A stretch of 64,000 bases of DNA from SLHU01 sp009929975. GTDB taxonomy: Bacteria; Bacillota; Clostridia; Saccharofermentanales; UBA5734. The DNA is taken from contig JAXGZQ010000001.1 in NCBI GenBank assembly GCA_040776905.1, forward strand, positions 682,001 to 746,000, given 5' to 3'. Numbering within the stretch: position 1 is the first letter of the stretch; each line of letters begins with the position of its first letter. Both the position numbers and the translations under genes were made by a program. Under the pieces are notes generated by a model. The model searched no databases, was not told where the DNA came from, and saw only the letters and a list, made by a program, of their open reading frames with translations. Shown here piece after piece: positions 41,970 through 51,309 of this stretch.

Positions 41970-43402
41970 CACGTATACCTCGTCACACTGAACCGCTCAA
42001 TCCGGTAAGGTGACTGTTCAGACAACCCCGCTTTACGGCAGGCGATTGCCAGCTGCTCCTCAATCGTGTCAACGCCATCGAGGTCCGGCAGCAGCAGACC
42101 ACGTCGGCCGCCGTGACTGACGATCACACCATATGCCTTCGGATCGAGTTGACTGCGATCATCCACAGGCTCTGGCTCAACAAGCACATCCACACTGATT
42201 TGCAGATCATTCAGTTCGTCCGGACTGAGCGGATCAAAACGCGGATCATGGAACGCCGCCTGGACTGCGTTATGTATGATTTCCTGAACGACGGACGCCT
42301 GTGTCGGTTCGGTTGTTCCAATACAGCCGCGCAGCTCCCCCCACTTGTGCAGTGTGACAAAGACACCAGCCCTGAGGCTGAGCCAGTGCTCCAGATCAGC
42401 CGCTTCACCGCTGATATCGCCGGAGCTCAGCTGACGGCCTTCGAGCAGACGCCCTGACAAGGTCTGCCAGGCGATCTGAACCGGGAAGGAGGCAGCCTCC
42501 TGGTGCCGCCGCAGCTGGTTCCGGCGGCTGATTTGGAGCTGTTCAAACGCGTCCGGCTGATTTTCAGCTTCACTGGACGGAGCCAGCACACCGACACAAT
42601 AACCGATTCCATAGGGGGCTTCATATGAGAGAAGCTCACCGTGCAGGGCCTGACGGCTGAAAGCGCCCAGCATCATGACAATGGAGCGATAGCCACATTC
42701 AGCCGCGCGGCCGGCCATATCCGGATCAATCGACAGCAGATCAAGCGCGCGGCCGCTGCGGAGTCCATCGCAGACCGCCTGATCGTAAACTATCCCGGCG
42801 GGATTGACCCCGTAAGGACTGGCTTCATTGACTTTATGGGACTGGTCTCCGCTGGCGATGATCACGATCCGCCGGTCGAGCTGCTCTGCTGCAGCCGCCA
42901 GGGCCTGTCCGGCACGATAGATCTCCGGCAGCGGAAGATGTGAGCAGGACATGGCGAGAATCTGCAGATCCGGCTTTTGCTGCTTCAGATAGTACATCGG
43001 TACAAGGACACCATGGTCCAGATCCCGGCTGACCTGCAGCCGGCGCATCTGGCTTTGACTGAGACAGCCGCCGCTGATATCCGCCTGTTCCAATTCCTCG
43101 ATCAGCCTGTCACGCAGGGCGGTATCCTGCTGAAACGAAAAAGCGGTCTTCATCGCGCCGAACCGGCCGAAATGGCCGCTGGCCTCAGGACCATCATAAA
43201 TAAAGAGAAAGTCACTGAACATCGGCGCATGCGGTGAGATGATCACGATCGTGTCCGGATGAGTTGCCAGGAGCTTTCCGGCCACATCACGCATGGCCCG
43301 ATCGGTCTTTTCCGCCTGATGGCTGCCATCATGGACCCCCGGCATCAGAATCGGGGGATGCGGCATGACCGCGCCCGCGAGAACGGCCCGAGACGTTTTC
43401 AT
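41969..43402 (-). CDS. AmmeMemoRadiSam proteins B and A fused (MEMO1-like + AMMECR1-like)
   Basis: A 477-residue fusion. Residues about 8-270 form a MEMO1-like domain related to extradiol dioxygenases (HPPILMPGV, VIISPHAPMFSDF, IIASGDQSHK). Residues about 295-470 form an AMMECR1 domain (GVFVTLHKWGELRGCIGT; DPRFDPLSPDELNDLQI). The ATG at 43402 follows AGGTGG; a GTG three codons upstream is inside that site. With the radical SAM gene next to it, all three parts of the system are present in two genes. The human relatives are linked to signalling and a developmental syndrome; the bacterial function is unknown. Confidence 0.92.
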   Translation of the reverse strand: MKTSRAVLAGAVMPHPPILMPGVHDGSHQAEKTDRAMRDVAGKLLATHPDTIVIISPHAPMFSDFLFIYDGPEASGHFGRFGAMKTAFSFQQDTALRDRLIEELEQADISGGCLSQSQMRRLQVSRDLDHGVLVPMYYLKQQKPDLQILAMSCSHLPLPEIYRAGQALAAAAEQLDRRIVIIASGDQSHKVNEASPYGVNPAGIVYDQAVCDGLRSGRALDLLSIDPDMAGRAAECGYRSIVMMLGAFSRQALHGELLSYEAPYGIGYCVGVLAPSSEAENQPDAFEQLQISRRNQLRRHQEAASFPVQIAWQTLSGRLLEGRQLSSGDISGEAADLEHWLSLRAGVFVTLHKWGELRGCIGTTEPTQASVVQEIIHNAVQAAFHDPRFDPLSPDELNDLQISVDVLVEPEPVDDRSQLDPKAYGVIVSHGGRRGLLLPDLDGVDTIEEQLAIACRKAGLSEQSPYRIERFSVTRYT

Positions 43403-43422
43403 TATGACCACCTGTCTTTCTG

Positions 43423-43452
43423 TTGCAGATAAAACAAGGCCTATGCTAAACT
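43423..43452 (+). promoter_or_regulatory. Promoter of the DUF454 gene, leaderless
   Basis: TTGCAG (43423-43428) and TAAACT (43447-43452) are 18 bases apart with TGC before the -10. The -10 ends only 9 bases before the ATG and no ribosome site is seen. Confidence 0.45.
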
Positions 43453-43461
43453 GTTCGCACC

Positions 43462-43812
43462 ATGCGACGTATGTTATTTCTGATTCTGGGTTTACTGTCG
43501 ACGGGGCTGGGGATAATCGGGATTATACTGCCGATTCTGCCAACAACCCCGTTCTTGCTGCTGGCTGCGATTCTCTTTTCACAAAGTTCGCCGCGTCTGC
43601 ATGACTGGCTGATGCGAAGCCATTATCTGTCCGCCTATATCCGGCATTACCGGGAAGGCGGCGGTGTGCCGCGCCATATAAAAATCCGCTCCATCTCAAT
43701 TCTCTGGTTCTTTTTGATTCTGACGATGATTCTAACCGGCAAACTCTGGCTGATCCTGCTCCTGACCGCGGTCGGAGGTGCTGTCAGTACCCATATTATA
43801 TCACTTCGCTGA
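43462..43812 (+). CDS. DUF454 (YbaN-like) membrane protein
   Basis: A 116-residue membrane protein with about three hydrophobic helices. LGIIGIILPILPTTPFLLLAA and FSQSSPRLHDWL are family signatures. The function is unknown. The promoter places the message start nearly at the ATG, so it may be read from a leaderless transcript. Its 3' end overlaps the convergent methyltransferase gene by 12 bases. Confidence 0.88.
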   Translation: MRRMLFLILGLLSTGLGIIGIILPILPTTPFLLLAAILFSQSSPRLHDWLMRSHYLSAYIRHYREGGGVPRHIKIRSISILWFFLILTMILTGKLWLILLLTAVGGAVSTHIISLR

Positions 43813-44673
43813 ATCAGCCCTGCCCGAGCCGCCTGATCGCCAATTTCTCTGCCGGTTCGCCTCATAAAACATCATCGCGGCCGCGCTGGCCACATTGAAG
43901 GAAGTCGCCGAGGCCGATTCGGCCATCGGGATACTCACCATATGGTCGCATAGCCCGGCCGCGTGGCGGCTCAGGCCTTCTGTCTCATTACCGATCATCA
44001 GCAGGGTCGGCAGCCGGAAATCCACCTCGTCGAGACGGCGCTCGGCATGGGCGCTGGTTCCGATCACCTGAAGGTCCGGCCAGATTGAAGATAAGGTTTC
44101 CAGATACCCCTCAATGCCGGCCCGATCCGGCAGATGAGCGAATGGGACGGCAAACAATGAACCCATGCTCGACGCGATGGTGTCCGGATCATAGGGGTCG
44201 ACCGCGTGGCCGGTGATCGCCAGACCATGCAGGCCGAATCCATCACAGGTGCGCATGATATTGCCCAGATTTCCCTTATTGGACGGCCGGTCAAACAGTG
44301 CCAGCAGTGGTGCCGTGATCTGCCCGGACGGGATGATTGCCTGCGAACGCATCTGAATAACCGCGCACAATTCCGATCGGTCGACTTTATTGCTCAGCGC
44401 CTGCAGCAGCGGCTCCGTCAGCTGATAGTGGCGCGGAGCGGGATGGCTGGACAGAATCCCGGCAGCCCAGTCGGAAAGATGGTCAACTGGCGCGTGAACC
44501 CAGGCGTCAATCACCCAGCCATGCCGCAGTGCCAGGTTGATCGCCCTGACCCCTTCAACAAAAAACGTACCGGTCTGAGTCCGCTTGCGCCGATTCGACT
44601 TTAGCGCTTCCAACTGCTGCCAGACCGCGTCGCGTGTCACGACCTGTGTGGATTGGCTGTGGCGTGATGTCAT
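43801..44673 (-). CDS. TrmH/SpoU family RNA 2'-O-methyltransferase
   Basis: A 290-residue SPOUT enzyme. The N-terminal substrate-binding domain covers about 10-115. The SPOUT domain has motif 1 (SNKGNLGNIMRTCDGFG), motif 2 (LLMIGNETEGLS) and motif 3 (SIPMAESASATSFNVASAAA), which form the knotted S-adenosylmethionine site. It methylates ribose in rRNA or tRNA; the target cannot be assigned. It converges with DUF454 and lies downstream of the dehydrogenase gene on the same strand. Confidence 0.9.
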   Translation of the reverse strand: MTSRHSQSTQVVTRDAVWQQLEALKSNRRKRTQTGTFFVEGVRAINLALRHGWVIDAWVHAPVDHLSDWAAGILSSHPAPRHYQLTEPLLQALSNKVDRSELCAVIQMRSQAIIPSGQITAPLLALFDRPSNKGNLGNIMRTCDGFGLHGLAITGHAVDPYDPDTIASSMGSLFAVPFAHLPDRAGIEGYLETLSSIWPDLQVIGTSAHAERRLDEVDFRLPTLLMIGNETEGLSRHAAGLCDHMVSIPMAESASATSFNVASAAAMMFYEANRQRNWRSGGSGRADSAK

Positions 44674-44713
44674 GTGTCTCCTCCGTCCGGTGATCCGATG
44701 GCAGTCTGATGGC

Positions 44714-46210
44714 CTACTCTACCCACTCCAGTTCACCTGTGACCCAGGCCGCCACTTCACTGAGTGCCGGATGAATGACCATGGACTGGTCAATCGCTTT
44801 AATGGAGTCCGCCTGCAGGCAGAAACGGGATCCCGTCTGGTGCGAGAACGGCAGCTGATCCGGTTTAGCCCGGCAAGTGTAGCCGGCGTTCATCAGATAG
44901 ACAAAGGACTGGATCAGGACAGCGGCCTGCGGACCGATGATATGGACACCGAGGATCGTCCCCTCAGCGTCCGCGATCATCTTGACGAATCCGTCATCGG
45001 CGTCACCCGGTTCATAGCCCATGGCATACCCATTCGCGGTCATCGAATAATAATGCCGCCCGACCATCACCCGGCCATGCTGCTCGCGGGCCTGCGCTTC
45101 CGTCATGCCGACATGCGCGATCTGCGGCCAGGTGAAAATTGCCCAGGGCACATTGGCATAGCTGGCGGCCCGTGGCTGATCTGATTCGGAAAATAGATTG
45201 TGGATCAGGATATCCGCCTCATAATTGGCTTTATGCCTGAACTGGAAGCGGCCGTTGATGTCACCGATCGCGTAGATATGTGGTACAGAGGTGCGAAGAA
45301 ACTCATCTGTCTCAATCCAGCCGCGTGGATTGGGCTTCAGTCCGCATGAGTCCAGATTGAGCTGATCCGCGTTGGAGCGGATGCCGGAAGAAACAAAAAT
45401 CGCTTCGGCCGCTATCGTCTCCAATTGTTCGTCCGGGCCGGAAATCGTCAACAGTCGCTGTTCATCCTGCCGTCCGGCCGACAGCGCACGAAAACCGGTA
45501 CGGACATTGACCCCGCCGGCTTCCAGTTGTTTTTGCAGAAGTAAACTGACCTCAGGTTCTTCTGTCATCGCCAGACGGGGCTGCATCTCAACCAGTGTGA
45601 CCCTGGTGCCCAGGGCCGAAAAAATATGGGCGAACTCACAGCCGATCGCACCGCCGCCGATGATAATCAGGCTCTTCCATGGTGTTTTCGGATAGGATTC
45701 ACCGAAGAAGGTCTCAGAGGTTAGATAGCCGGCAGCGTCCAACCCATCGACCGGTGGAATAAATGACCGGCCTCCGGCCGCGATGACAACCTGGTCTGCT
45801 TTGAGCACCAGGGGTTCATCGCTGTCATTCAGATCGACCACCAGATCATGTTCACCGCTGAATCGCGCCCGTCCGTGGATAATGTCAAGCGAGGTCAGAT
45901 CGGACAGGCTGTCCTCAATTTCTTCATTTTCATTGATCTTGTTCCAGACACGCTGGCTGAGCCGCTCCCAGTCGATGGAACCGATTTCCATCTGAACCCC
46001 GGTCCGGCGCGCGCGCTCCATCTCGCGAACGAGATCCGCCGGATGCACCAGAACCTTGGATGGAATGCAGCCGCGATTCAGACAGGTTCCGCCCAATTTG
46101 ACTGCCTCAATCAGAGCACAGCGCCGACCGCTGGCCGCGGCTGCCTGCGCCACCATCAGGCCGGCACCGCTGCCTATTACGACAAGATCATAATGGTTTT
46201 TATTCTTCAT
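44714..46210 (-). CDS. Dihydrolipoamide dehydrogenase-like flavoprotein
   Basis: A 498-residue pyridine-nucleotide disulfide oxidoreductase. The FAD loop is VVIGSGAGLMVAQ. The redox pair is C43-LNRG-C48 (GGTCLNRGCIPSK), the NAD site IIIGGGAIGCEFA, the second FAD segment YAIGDINGRFQ, and the C-terminal base is the His of IHPALSE. No lipoyl E2 or glycine-cleavage gene is adjacent, so the disulfide substrate is unclear; mycothione- or mercury-reductase-like roles are possible. Confidence 0.85.
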   Translation of the reverse strand: MKNKNHYDLVVIGSGAGLMVAQAAAASGRRCALIEAVKLGGTCLNRGCIPSKVLVHPADLVREMERARRTGVQMEIGSIDWERLSQRVWNKINENEEIEDSLSDLTSLDIIHGRARFSGEHDLVVDLNDSDEPLVLKADQVVIAAGGRSFIPPVDGLDAAGYLTSETFFGESYPKTPWKSLIIIGGGAIGCEFAHIFSALGTRVTLVEMQPRLAMTEEPEVSLLLQKQLEAGGVNVRTGFRALSAGRQDEQRLLTISGPDEQLETIAAEAIFVSSGIRSNADQLNLDSCGLKPNPRGWIETDEFLRTSVPHIYAIGDINGRFQFRHKANYEADILIHNLFSESDQPRAASYANVPWAIFTWPQIAHVGMTEAQAREQHGRVMVGRHYYSMTANGYAMGYEPGDADDGFVKMIADAEGTILGVHIIGPQAAVLIQSFVYLMNAGYTCRAKPDQLPFSHQTGSRFCLQADSIKAIDQSMVIHPALSEVAAWVTGELEWVE

Positions 46211-46313
46211 AGTGATCGTCGGCGGCCCGGAGGACCTGATGCCGCCTACCTCCTGTTTTATTCGTCCATCATAGCCTCACAGCAAACAAGACGATGATTG
46301 GACCTTGTCCGCA

Positions 46314-46348
46314 GGAAAGCCCAAAATCAGGTTGATTCCGGGCTTTCC
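46314..46348 (-). terminator. Probable terminator of the aldo/keto reductase gene
   Basis: GGAAAGCCC / GGGCTTTCC is a perfect 9-bp stem around a 17-base loop that itself can pair (AATCA/TGATT). There is no T run, so factor-independent stopping is uncertain. Confidence 0.4.
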
Positions 46349-46404
46349 GCGTCAGGTTCTATTCATATTATATCGTTTATCGGCAAAAACCGAAACAACG
46401 ATGG

Positions 46405-47385
46405 TTACCAGGCATACGCCTGCGGGGCCGCACCACCGGGACCCGGGAAAATTTCATCGAGCCGCTTCATTTCTGACTCGCCCAGTTTCAGCTCAACCGC
46501 ACGGGCGGCATCGTGAAGCTGTTCAATCGTTCTTGGTCCGATGATCGGGGCCGTTACGGCCGGATTCGCCAGCAGCCAGGCCAGGGCGATCACATCCTGC
46601 GCTTCTCCCATTTCTTTGGCAAATTCAGCGAAAGACTCCAGCCGGCCGCGCATCGCTTCAACTCTTTGCCGATTTTCCTCGGAACGGGACTGATGCTCCG
46701 GATTCAACGCGTTGCGTCCGAGCAGACCGCCATCAAGCGGACTCCAGGGAATAACCCCGATGCCAAGCGCTTTCGCGGCAGGCAGAACTTCAAGCTCCGG
46801 CTCACGTGTATTCAGGTTATATTTGTGCTGTTCGGAAACGAGACCGAGAAAATGCCGGTGTTTGGCTTCCATCTGAGCGACGGCAAGATCCCAGCCGGCA
46901 AAGTTGCTGGAACCGATATAATCAACCATTCCGCGCTGGACAAACGATGAGAAAACTTCCCACAATTCATCCCAGGACACCGAACGATCGATATGGTGCA
47001 TCTGGTACAGCTCAATGTGGTCGGTTTGCAGACGACTCAGTGAACCTTCCAGATGCCGGCGGACCTTATAGGCAGATAATCCGCGCGCTCCGTTCGGGCC
47101 ATCGTTCGGATCATCCATGTCGCCATAGACTTTCGTCGCAAGAACGACTTTTTCTCTGCGCCCGCCGCCCTGAGCGAACCAGCGTCCGAGAATTTTCTCG
47201 GTGCGGCCGAAATTGCCGGCCCGGCCATAGACATTCGCGGTATCAAAGAAATTAACGCCCATATCAAGCGCTTCATCCATGATCCTGAACGCGTCTTTCT
47301 CTTCAGTAAACGGTCCGAAATTCATGGTCCCCAGACACAAACGGCTGACCTTCATTCCTGTACGTCCTAGATTAGTAAATTCCAT
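46405..47385 (-). CDS. Aldo/keto reductase
   Basis: A 326-residue (alpha/beta)8-barrel NADPH-dependent reductase. The catalytic tetrad is seen as Asp and Tyr in DTANVYG, Lys in LATKVYG, and His in QMHHID. The nucleotide site near the end is IIGPRTIEQLHDAA. The start at 47385 is 8 bases after GGGAGG. It resembles the AKR11-13 groups of general stress reductases. A TTGTTA/TAACAG palindrome lies upstream. Confidence 0.92.
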   Translation of the reverse strand: MEFTNLGRTGMKVSRLCLGTMNFGPFTEEKDAFRIMDEALDMGVNFFDTANVYGRAGNFGRTEKILGRWFAQGGGRREKVVLATKVYGDMDDPNDGPNGARGLSAYKVRRHLEGSLSRLQTDHIELYQMHHIDRSVSWDELWEVFSSFVQRGMVDYIGSSNFAGWDLAVAQMEAKHRHFLGLVSEQHKYNLNTREPELEVLPAAKALGIGVIPWSPLDGGLLGRNALNPEHQSRSEENRQRVEAMRGRLESFAEFAKEMGEAQDVIALAWLLANPAVTAPIIGPRTIEQLHDAARAVELKLGESEMKRLDEIFPGPGGAAPQAYAW

Positions 47386-47424
47386 CAGGAACACCTCCCT
47401 GTTTTGCGCTGACGCGCGAAAAAA

Positions 47425-47441
47425 TTGTTATCTGTTAACAG
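47425..47441. promoter_or_regulatory. Rex-like palindrome upstream of the aldo/keto reductase gene
   Basis: TTGTTA-TCTGT-TAACAG is an inverted repeat close to the Rex consensus (TTGTTAAnnnnTTAACAA), but with 5 rather than 6 bases between arms. Rex senses the NADH/NAD ratio. Confidence 0.4.
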
Positions 47442-47488
47442 GATAGCCGTTCCGGACCACGCTAACAGTAACCTGGGGAACAGGATGG

Positions 47489-48118
47489 TCATTCATCGTC
47501 GCGCGACAGGACCGCACGCACCGGAGACGCTTCAGCACCGACGATATTCAGCGGCAGGACATGCAGGGTCCAGCCGGTGCCGGCCACGGTATGGGCCAGT
47601 CTCAGTCCTTCCAGGATCCAGACGCCGCGTGTCATCAGCGCGCGGTGTGTCGGATGCCCGGGCTGACCCCGTTCAATCCCCAGCGCATCGGTTCCGACAA
47701 GCCGCACACCGGTATCAGCCAGTGCCGCGGCGCCTTCAATCGAAAGAAAAACATACTCAGGATCAAAGGCATCCGTCAGGGAGTTGTCGGTCTTCAGCAG
47801 GACCGCACCACCCGGCCGGATCGCTTTCAGATCGAGATCCTTCACTTTGATTGAGCCGCGCAGCCCGCTCAGGTCGAGCACCTGACACGGCAGCTGGCTC
47901 AAATCGAGCGGGAATGTTGAGATGGTGTTTCCCCCGTCAATCACATGCAGCGGGGCGTCCAGATGAGTCCCCGTATGCAGATTGATCTCCATGCGGTTTT
48001 CGCAGATATGATCCTGCGCATGCGTACGGTCGGCAGTCAGGCGAAAACGATTCGCGTCGCGATTCTTATAGACCTGCATGGTCTTGTGCATCGGCATGCT
48101 GATATCCATCCATTTCAT
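47489..48118 (-). CDS. Cyclase family (kynurenine formamidase-like) hydrolase
   Basis: A 209-residue metal-dependent hydrolase. The family motif HTGTHLDAPLHV (about residues 47-58) supplies the metal-binding His and Asp residues. GVRLVGTDALGIE is also typical. Members hydrolyse N-formylkynurenine or related amides; others act on different substrates. No other tryptophan-degradation gene is adjacent, so the substrate is open. Confidence 0.85.
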   Translation of the reverse strand: MKWMDISMPMHKTMQVYKNRDANRFRLTADRTHAQDHICENRMEINLHTGTHLDAPLHVIDGGNTISTFPLDLSQLPCQVLDLSGLRGSIKVKDLDLKAIRPGGAVLLKTDNSLTDAFDPEYVFLSIEGAAALADTGVRLVGTDALGIERGQPGHPTHRALMTRGVWILEGLRLAHTVAGTGWTLHVLPLNIVGAEASPVRAVLSRDDE

Positions 48119-48173
48119 GTGGGTATCCTCCTGTCACAGCTTTGCATCTTCTGACATCTCAGACTCATATCGT

Positions 48174-49622
48174 TCATACATCAAGCCATTGCCGCTGATG
48201 GCGGCTCATCATCTCATCGGCCTGTTCTGGTCCGTCGCGGCCGGCGGGATAAGGATATACCGGCAGATCATCGCGCTGATCAAGCAGGCTGTCGATCAAT
48301 GTCCAGGTCGCCTCAATCTCGTCCCAGCGGGTAAACAGATTCAAGTCGCCGCGCCAGGCATCCATCAGCAGTTTGACATAGGCTTCAGCTGACTCTCCCG
48401 GGAAATTACAGGTCTGGCAGAAATCCATCTCAACCGGGATTGCCGTCAGTTCGGTCCCGGGTTTTTTGATGTTATAGCGCAGATCAACACCTTCAGCCGG
48501 CTGGATGCGGATGATCAGCCGGTTCGGTTCAGCCGGTTGAGGCAATGATGGATAAGCCGACTCTTTATAGACGATCGTAATGCTGGCATGGCGGCGGGCC
48601 ATATACTTTCCGGTCCGGACAAAAACCGGCGTCCCCTGCCAGCGGGGATTATCGATATCGAAACGCAGTGCCGCGAATGTTTCGGTGGATGATTCCGGAT
48701 CGACACCTTTTTCGGATCGATACGCCTTTTCATCAGCCGGGCCGGCCGCATACTGACCGAGGACCACCGCTTCAGACAATGAATCGGGACTGAAATGGCG
48801 AATGGAGCGGAACAGTTTGACCTTGGCGTCACGCAGACCCTCACTGTCGAATCGTTCAGGCCGTTCCATCGTCAGCAGGGCCAGCAGCTGCAGAATATGA
48901 TTCTGCACCATGTCGCGGAGGGCCCCGGAATGGTCATAGTAGCCACCTCTTTGTCCGATTCCGATTTTCTCACTGATCGTGATCTGAATGTGATCGATGT
49001 GCGCAGCACTCAATGTCGGTTCGAATAAGTGGTTGGCAAAGCGCAGGACCAGAATATTCTGAAGCATTTCCTTGCCCAGGTAGTGGTCGATACGCAGAAT
49101 TTCTTCTTCCTCGAAATAGCGCCTCAGGTGCTGGTTGAAGTTCCGGGCTGATGCCAGATCACGTCCGAACGGCTTTTCAATCATCAGGCGGCGGAAAGAA
49201 CCCGGCACACGCGGCTGACCCCGGCCGATCTGGTCCGCGACGACCGGAAACAGTTCGGGCGCGGTGGCAAGAAAGAACAACCGGTTATGCGAAAATCCGA
49301 CCGCTTCTTCCATATGTTCAACCGTCCGCCAGAGTGCGGTATAGTCATCGGGCTGGCTGATATCCATCTGGTGATAGGTGAATATTTCCAGAAAATCGGA
49401 TACATCATCACCGCGAACTGGTTGGCTGGCCCTGACAGCCGTCAGGACGGTATCCTGGAAATCCGCCTGGCTCCAGTCTCTCCGGCCGATGCCGAGAACG
49501 CGGGTCTGCGGAGCAAGCCAGCCATCGGTAAACAATGTATATAAAGACGGAAATAATTTCTTTGCCGCCAGGTCGCCCGTCGAGCCAAACAGGATCATCA
49601 GCGCAGGTTTAAGCTGGTTCAT
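48174..49622 (-). CDS. zwf: Glucose-6-phosphate 1-dehydrogenase
   Basis: A 482-residue enzyme that oxidises glucose 6-phosphate to the lactone and reduces NADP. The nucleotide loop is ILFGSTGDLAAKKLFPSLY, and the substrate motif is RIDHYLGKEMLQN with its catalytic His nearby. EKPFGRDL is another signature. The start at 49622 follows GGAGG. No pgl or gnd is adjacent. It likely supplies NADPH. Confidence 0.95.
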   Translation of the reverse strand: MNQLKPALMILFGSTGDLAAKKLFPSLYTLFTDGWLAPQTRVLGIGRRDWSQADFQDTVLTAVRASQPVRGDDVSDFLEIFTYHQMDISQPDDYTALWRTVEHMEEAVGFSHNRLFFLATAPELFPVVADQIGRGQPRVPGSFRRLMIEKPFGRDLASARNFNQHLRRYFEEEEILRIDHYLGKEMLQNILVLRFANHLFEPTLSAAHIDHIQITISEKIGIGQRGGYYDHSGALRDMVQNHILQLLALLTMERPERFDSEGLRDAKVKLFRSIRHFSPDSLSEAVVLGQYAAGPADEKAYRSEKGVDPESSTETFAALRFDIDNPRWQGTPVFVRTGKYMARRHASITIVYKESAYPSLPQPAEPNRLIIRIQPAEGVDLRYNIKKPGTELTAIPVEMDFCQTCNFPGESAEAYVKLLMDAWRGDLNLFTRWDEIEATWTLIDSLLDQRDDLPVYPYPAGRDGPEQADEMMSRHQRQWLDV

Positions 49623-49647
49623 CGCAGCGCCTCCTAACATATGATCC

Positions 49648-49676
49648 AGTATACCGCACACATCAGGTTTTGTCTG
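49648..49676 (-). promoter_or_regulatory. Promoter of zwf
   Basis: On the minus strand CAGACA (49671-49676) and TATACT (49648-49653) are 17 bases apart, 26 bases before the start. Confidence 0.55.
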
Positions 49677-49713
49677 AAACGCAGGATACCGTCGAAGCCA
49701 GGCGAACAAGCAG

Positions 49714-51309
49714 TTAGAGGGACAGCATCCAGATCACATGGCCGATAAAAAACGCGATCAGGGCCAGCACCATGTGGTTGAATCCGGGCTCATAACGCGC
49801 TTTTCGCAACAAACGGACCAACCGGTCCGCACTGAAGCGGTAGATCAGCCAGCCGGCGGCCAGACTGGCCAGATAGACGATGATCTTCTCCAGATAATCG
49901 CTGATCTCGAACGACAAAGTCACCGGGAACAGCCAGCTGACGGCCTGAGCACCGAACAGGCCGCCGATCAGGCACAGAAGCGCCAGGAAAATCAGGACAA
50001 ACTGGCGGTTCCAGGGCACAAAGACCCGCGCGGCCTGCGGTGCTGGATCGGTAAATATAGAGACAAAACGGAGGCAATAGATGATCGTGCCGAGATTGAT
50101 CAGAATCAGCCCGATGTCAATCAAACGACTGGATGAGCCACTTGATATCAGGTGTTTCGAAATGCTGCCATTGAAAAACGGCGCGCCGGTGATTCCCAGC
50201 ACGGCGATGATCGCCGCGGTCGCCAGGACCGGCATGCGGCGGAACATCCCGCTGATGCGGCGCAGATCTCTTGTACCGCAGGCATCGGCGACAAGGCCGG
50301 CGATCAGAAAGAGAACTGATTTGAACAGCGCATGGCTGATAACATGATACAAAGAACCAAACTCCGCCGCCGGGTCCTGGTGCGCGATGCCGATCAGAAT
50401 CAGTCCCATCTGGGAGATCGTGCTGTAGGCCAGCAGCCGTTTGATATCGTATTGCTTCAACGCGAGAATGATCCCGGCTGCGGCTGTGAGAAAACCAAGT
50501 ACCATGAGAAGCGGATCCAGCAGGATGACCGGAGTGAACAGATCACGCAGGCGCAGCAGCAGAAACAAGCCGACATTGACATAAAGCCCGGAAAGCACCG
50601 CGGAAACAACGCTGGGTGCTCCGGTCGTACCGTGTGCTTTCGGCAGCCAGCTGAACAACGGAAAGAGCGCGGCTTTGAGAGAAGCCGCCGTCACCATCAG
50701 GCTGCACGGCAAAACCAGATCCCGCAGCGGGATACCGGCGAGCCGCTGCTGAATCAGGAAGAGGTCCAGCGTACCGGTCAGACGGTAAAGCATCCCAGTT
50801 CCCAGCAGGAAAAAGGTCATCGCGGTCATGTTGATCATCAGATAGATGAGCCCGTCATAAATCGAACGTTTTTCCCGCTTGAACTGAATCAGCACGGTCA
50901 CCGTGATGGTCGCGACCTCAATCAGGACATAAAGATTAAAAAGATCAGACGCCAGAAAGATACCGGCAATCAATCCCTGAAGGACCAGCAGCAAGGCGAG
51001 GAACAACGGCCCGGCATAGGTCTGGAACAGATTGTAGATCAAAAAGAGCCAGAAAAGAAATACAGTCAGCAGGAGAAAGAGCACACTGACAGTATCGGCG
51101 GTCAGATTGATTCCGGCCGGTAGAGGCCAGCCGCCTGGCGAGGCCTGAACTGTGCCGGATGCGCGCACATCGAAAAACAGCCCGATCGTGAAACCCAGCA
51201 GCGCTGTCTGAACCGCTACGGCGATCAGTCGACTGACCCGCAGCGGGATAAGGTAGAGCAACGTGCCTGTCAGTACAGGCACGAGGACAAACCAGTACAA
51301 ACTAATCAT
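49714..51309 (-). CDS. mnhD: Mrp/Mnh antiporter subunit D
   Basis: A 531-residue membrane protein with about 14 helices of the NuoL/M/N family. LIYLMINMTAMTFFLLGTGMLY, FSWLPKAHGTTGAPSVVSAVLSG and LLAYSTISQMGLILIGIA hold the conserved Glu/Lys/His of the proton path. It is the only large antiporter-type subunit of this operon. It overlaps mnhC by 8 bases and is the last gene. Confidence 0.93.
   Translation of the reverse strand: MISLYWFVLVPVLTGTLLYLIPLRVSRLIAVAVQTALLGFTIGLFFDVRASGTVQASPGGWPLPAGINLTADTVSVLFLLLTVFLFWLFLIYNLFQTYAGPLFLALLLVLQGLIAGIFLASDLFNLYVLIEVATITVTVLIQFKREKRSIYDGLIYLMINMTAMTFFLLGTGMLYRLTGTLDLFLIQQRLAGIPLRDLVLPCSLMVTAASLKAALFPLFSWLPKAHGTTGAPSVVSAVLSGLYVNVGLFLLLRLRDLFTPVILLDPLLMVLGFLTAAAGIILALKQYDIKRLLAYSTISQMGLILIGIAHQDPAAEFGSLYHVISHALFKSVLFLIAGLVADACGTRDLRRISGMFRRMPVLATAAIIAVLGITGAPFFNGSISKHLISSGSSSRLIDIGLILINLGTIIYCLRFVSIFTDPAPQAARVFVPWNRQFVLIFLALLCLIGGLFGAQAVSWLFPVTLSFEISDYLEKIIVYLASLAAGWLIYRFSADRLVRLLRKARYEPGFNHMVLALIAFFIGHVIWMLSL

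Noticed and set aside
41085..42008. A 307-codon open frame opposite the radical SAM gene
   Set aside because: It is antisense to a conserved enzyme with an intact cluster motif and has no start signal.
50332..51123. A 263-codon open frame opposite mnhD
   Set aside because: It is Gln/Arg/Asp-rich, which is what the reverse strand of a hydrophobic protein gives; no domain or start site.
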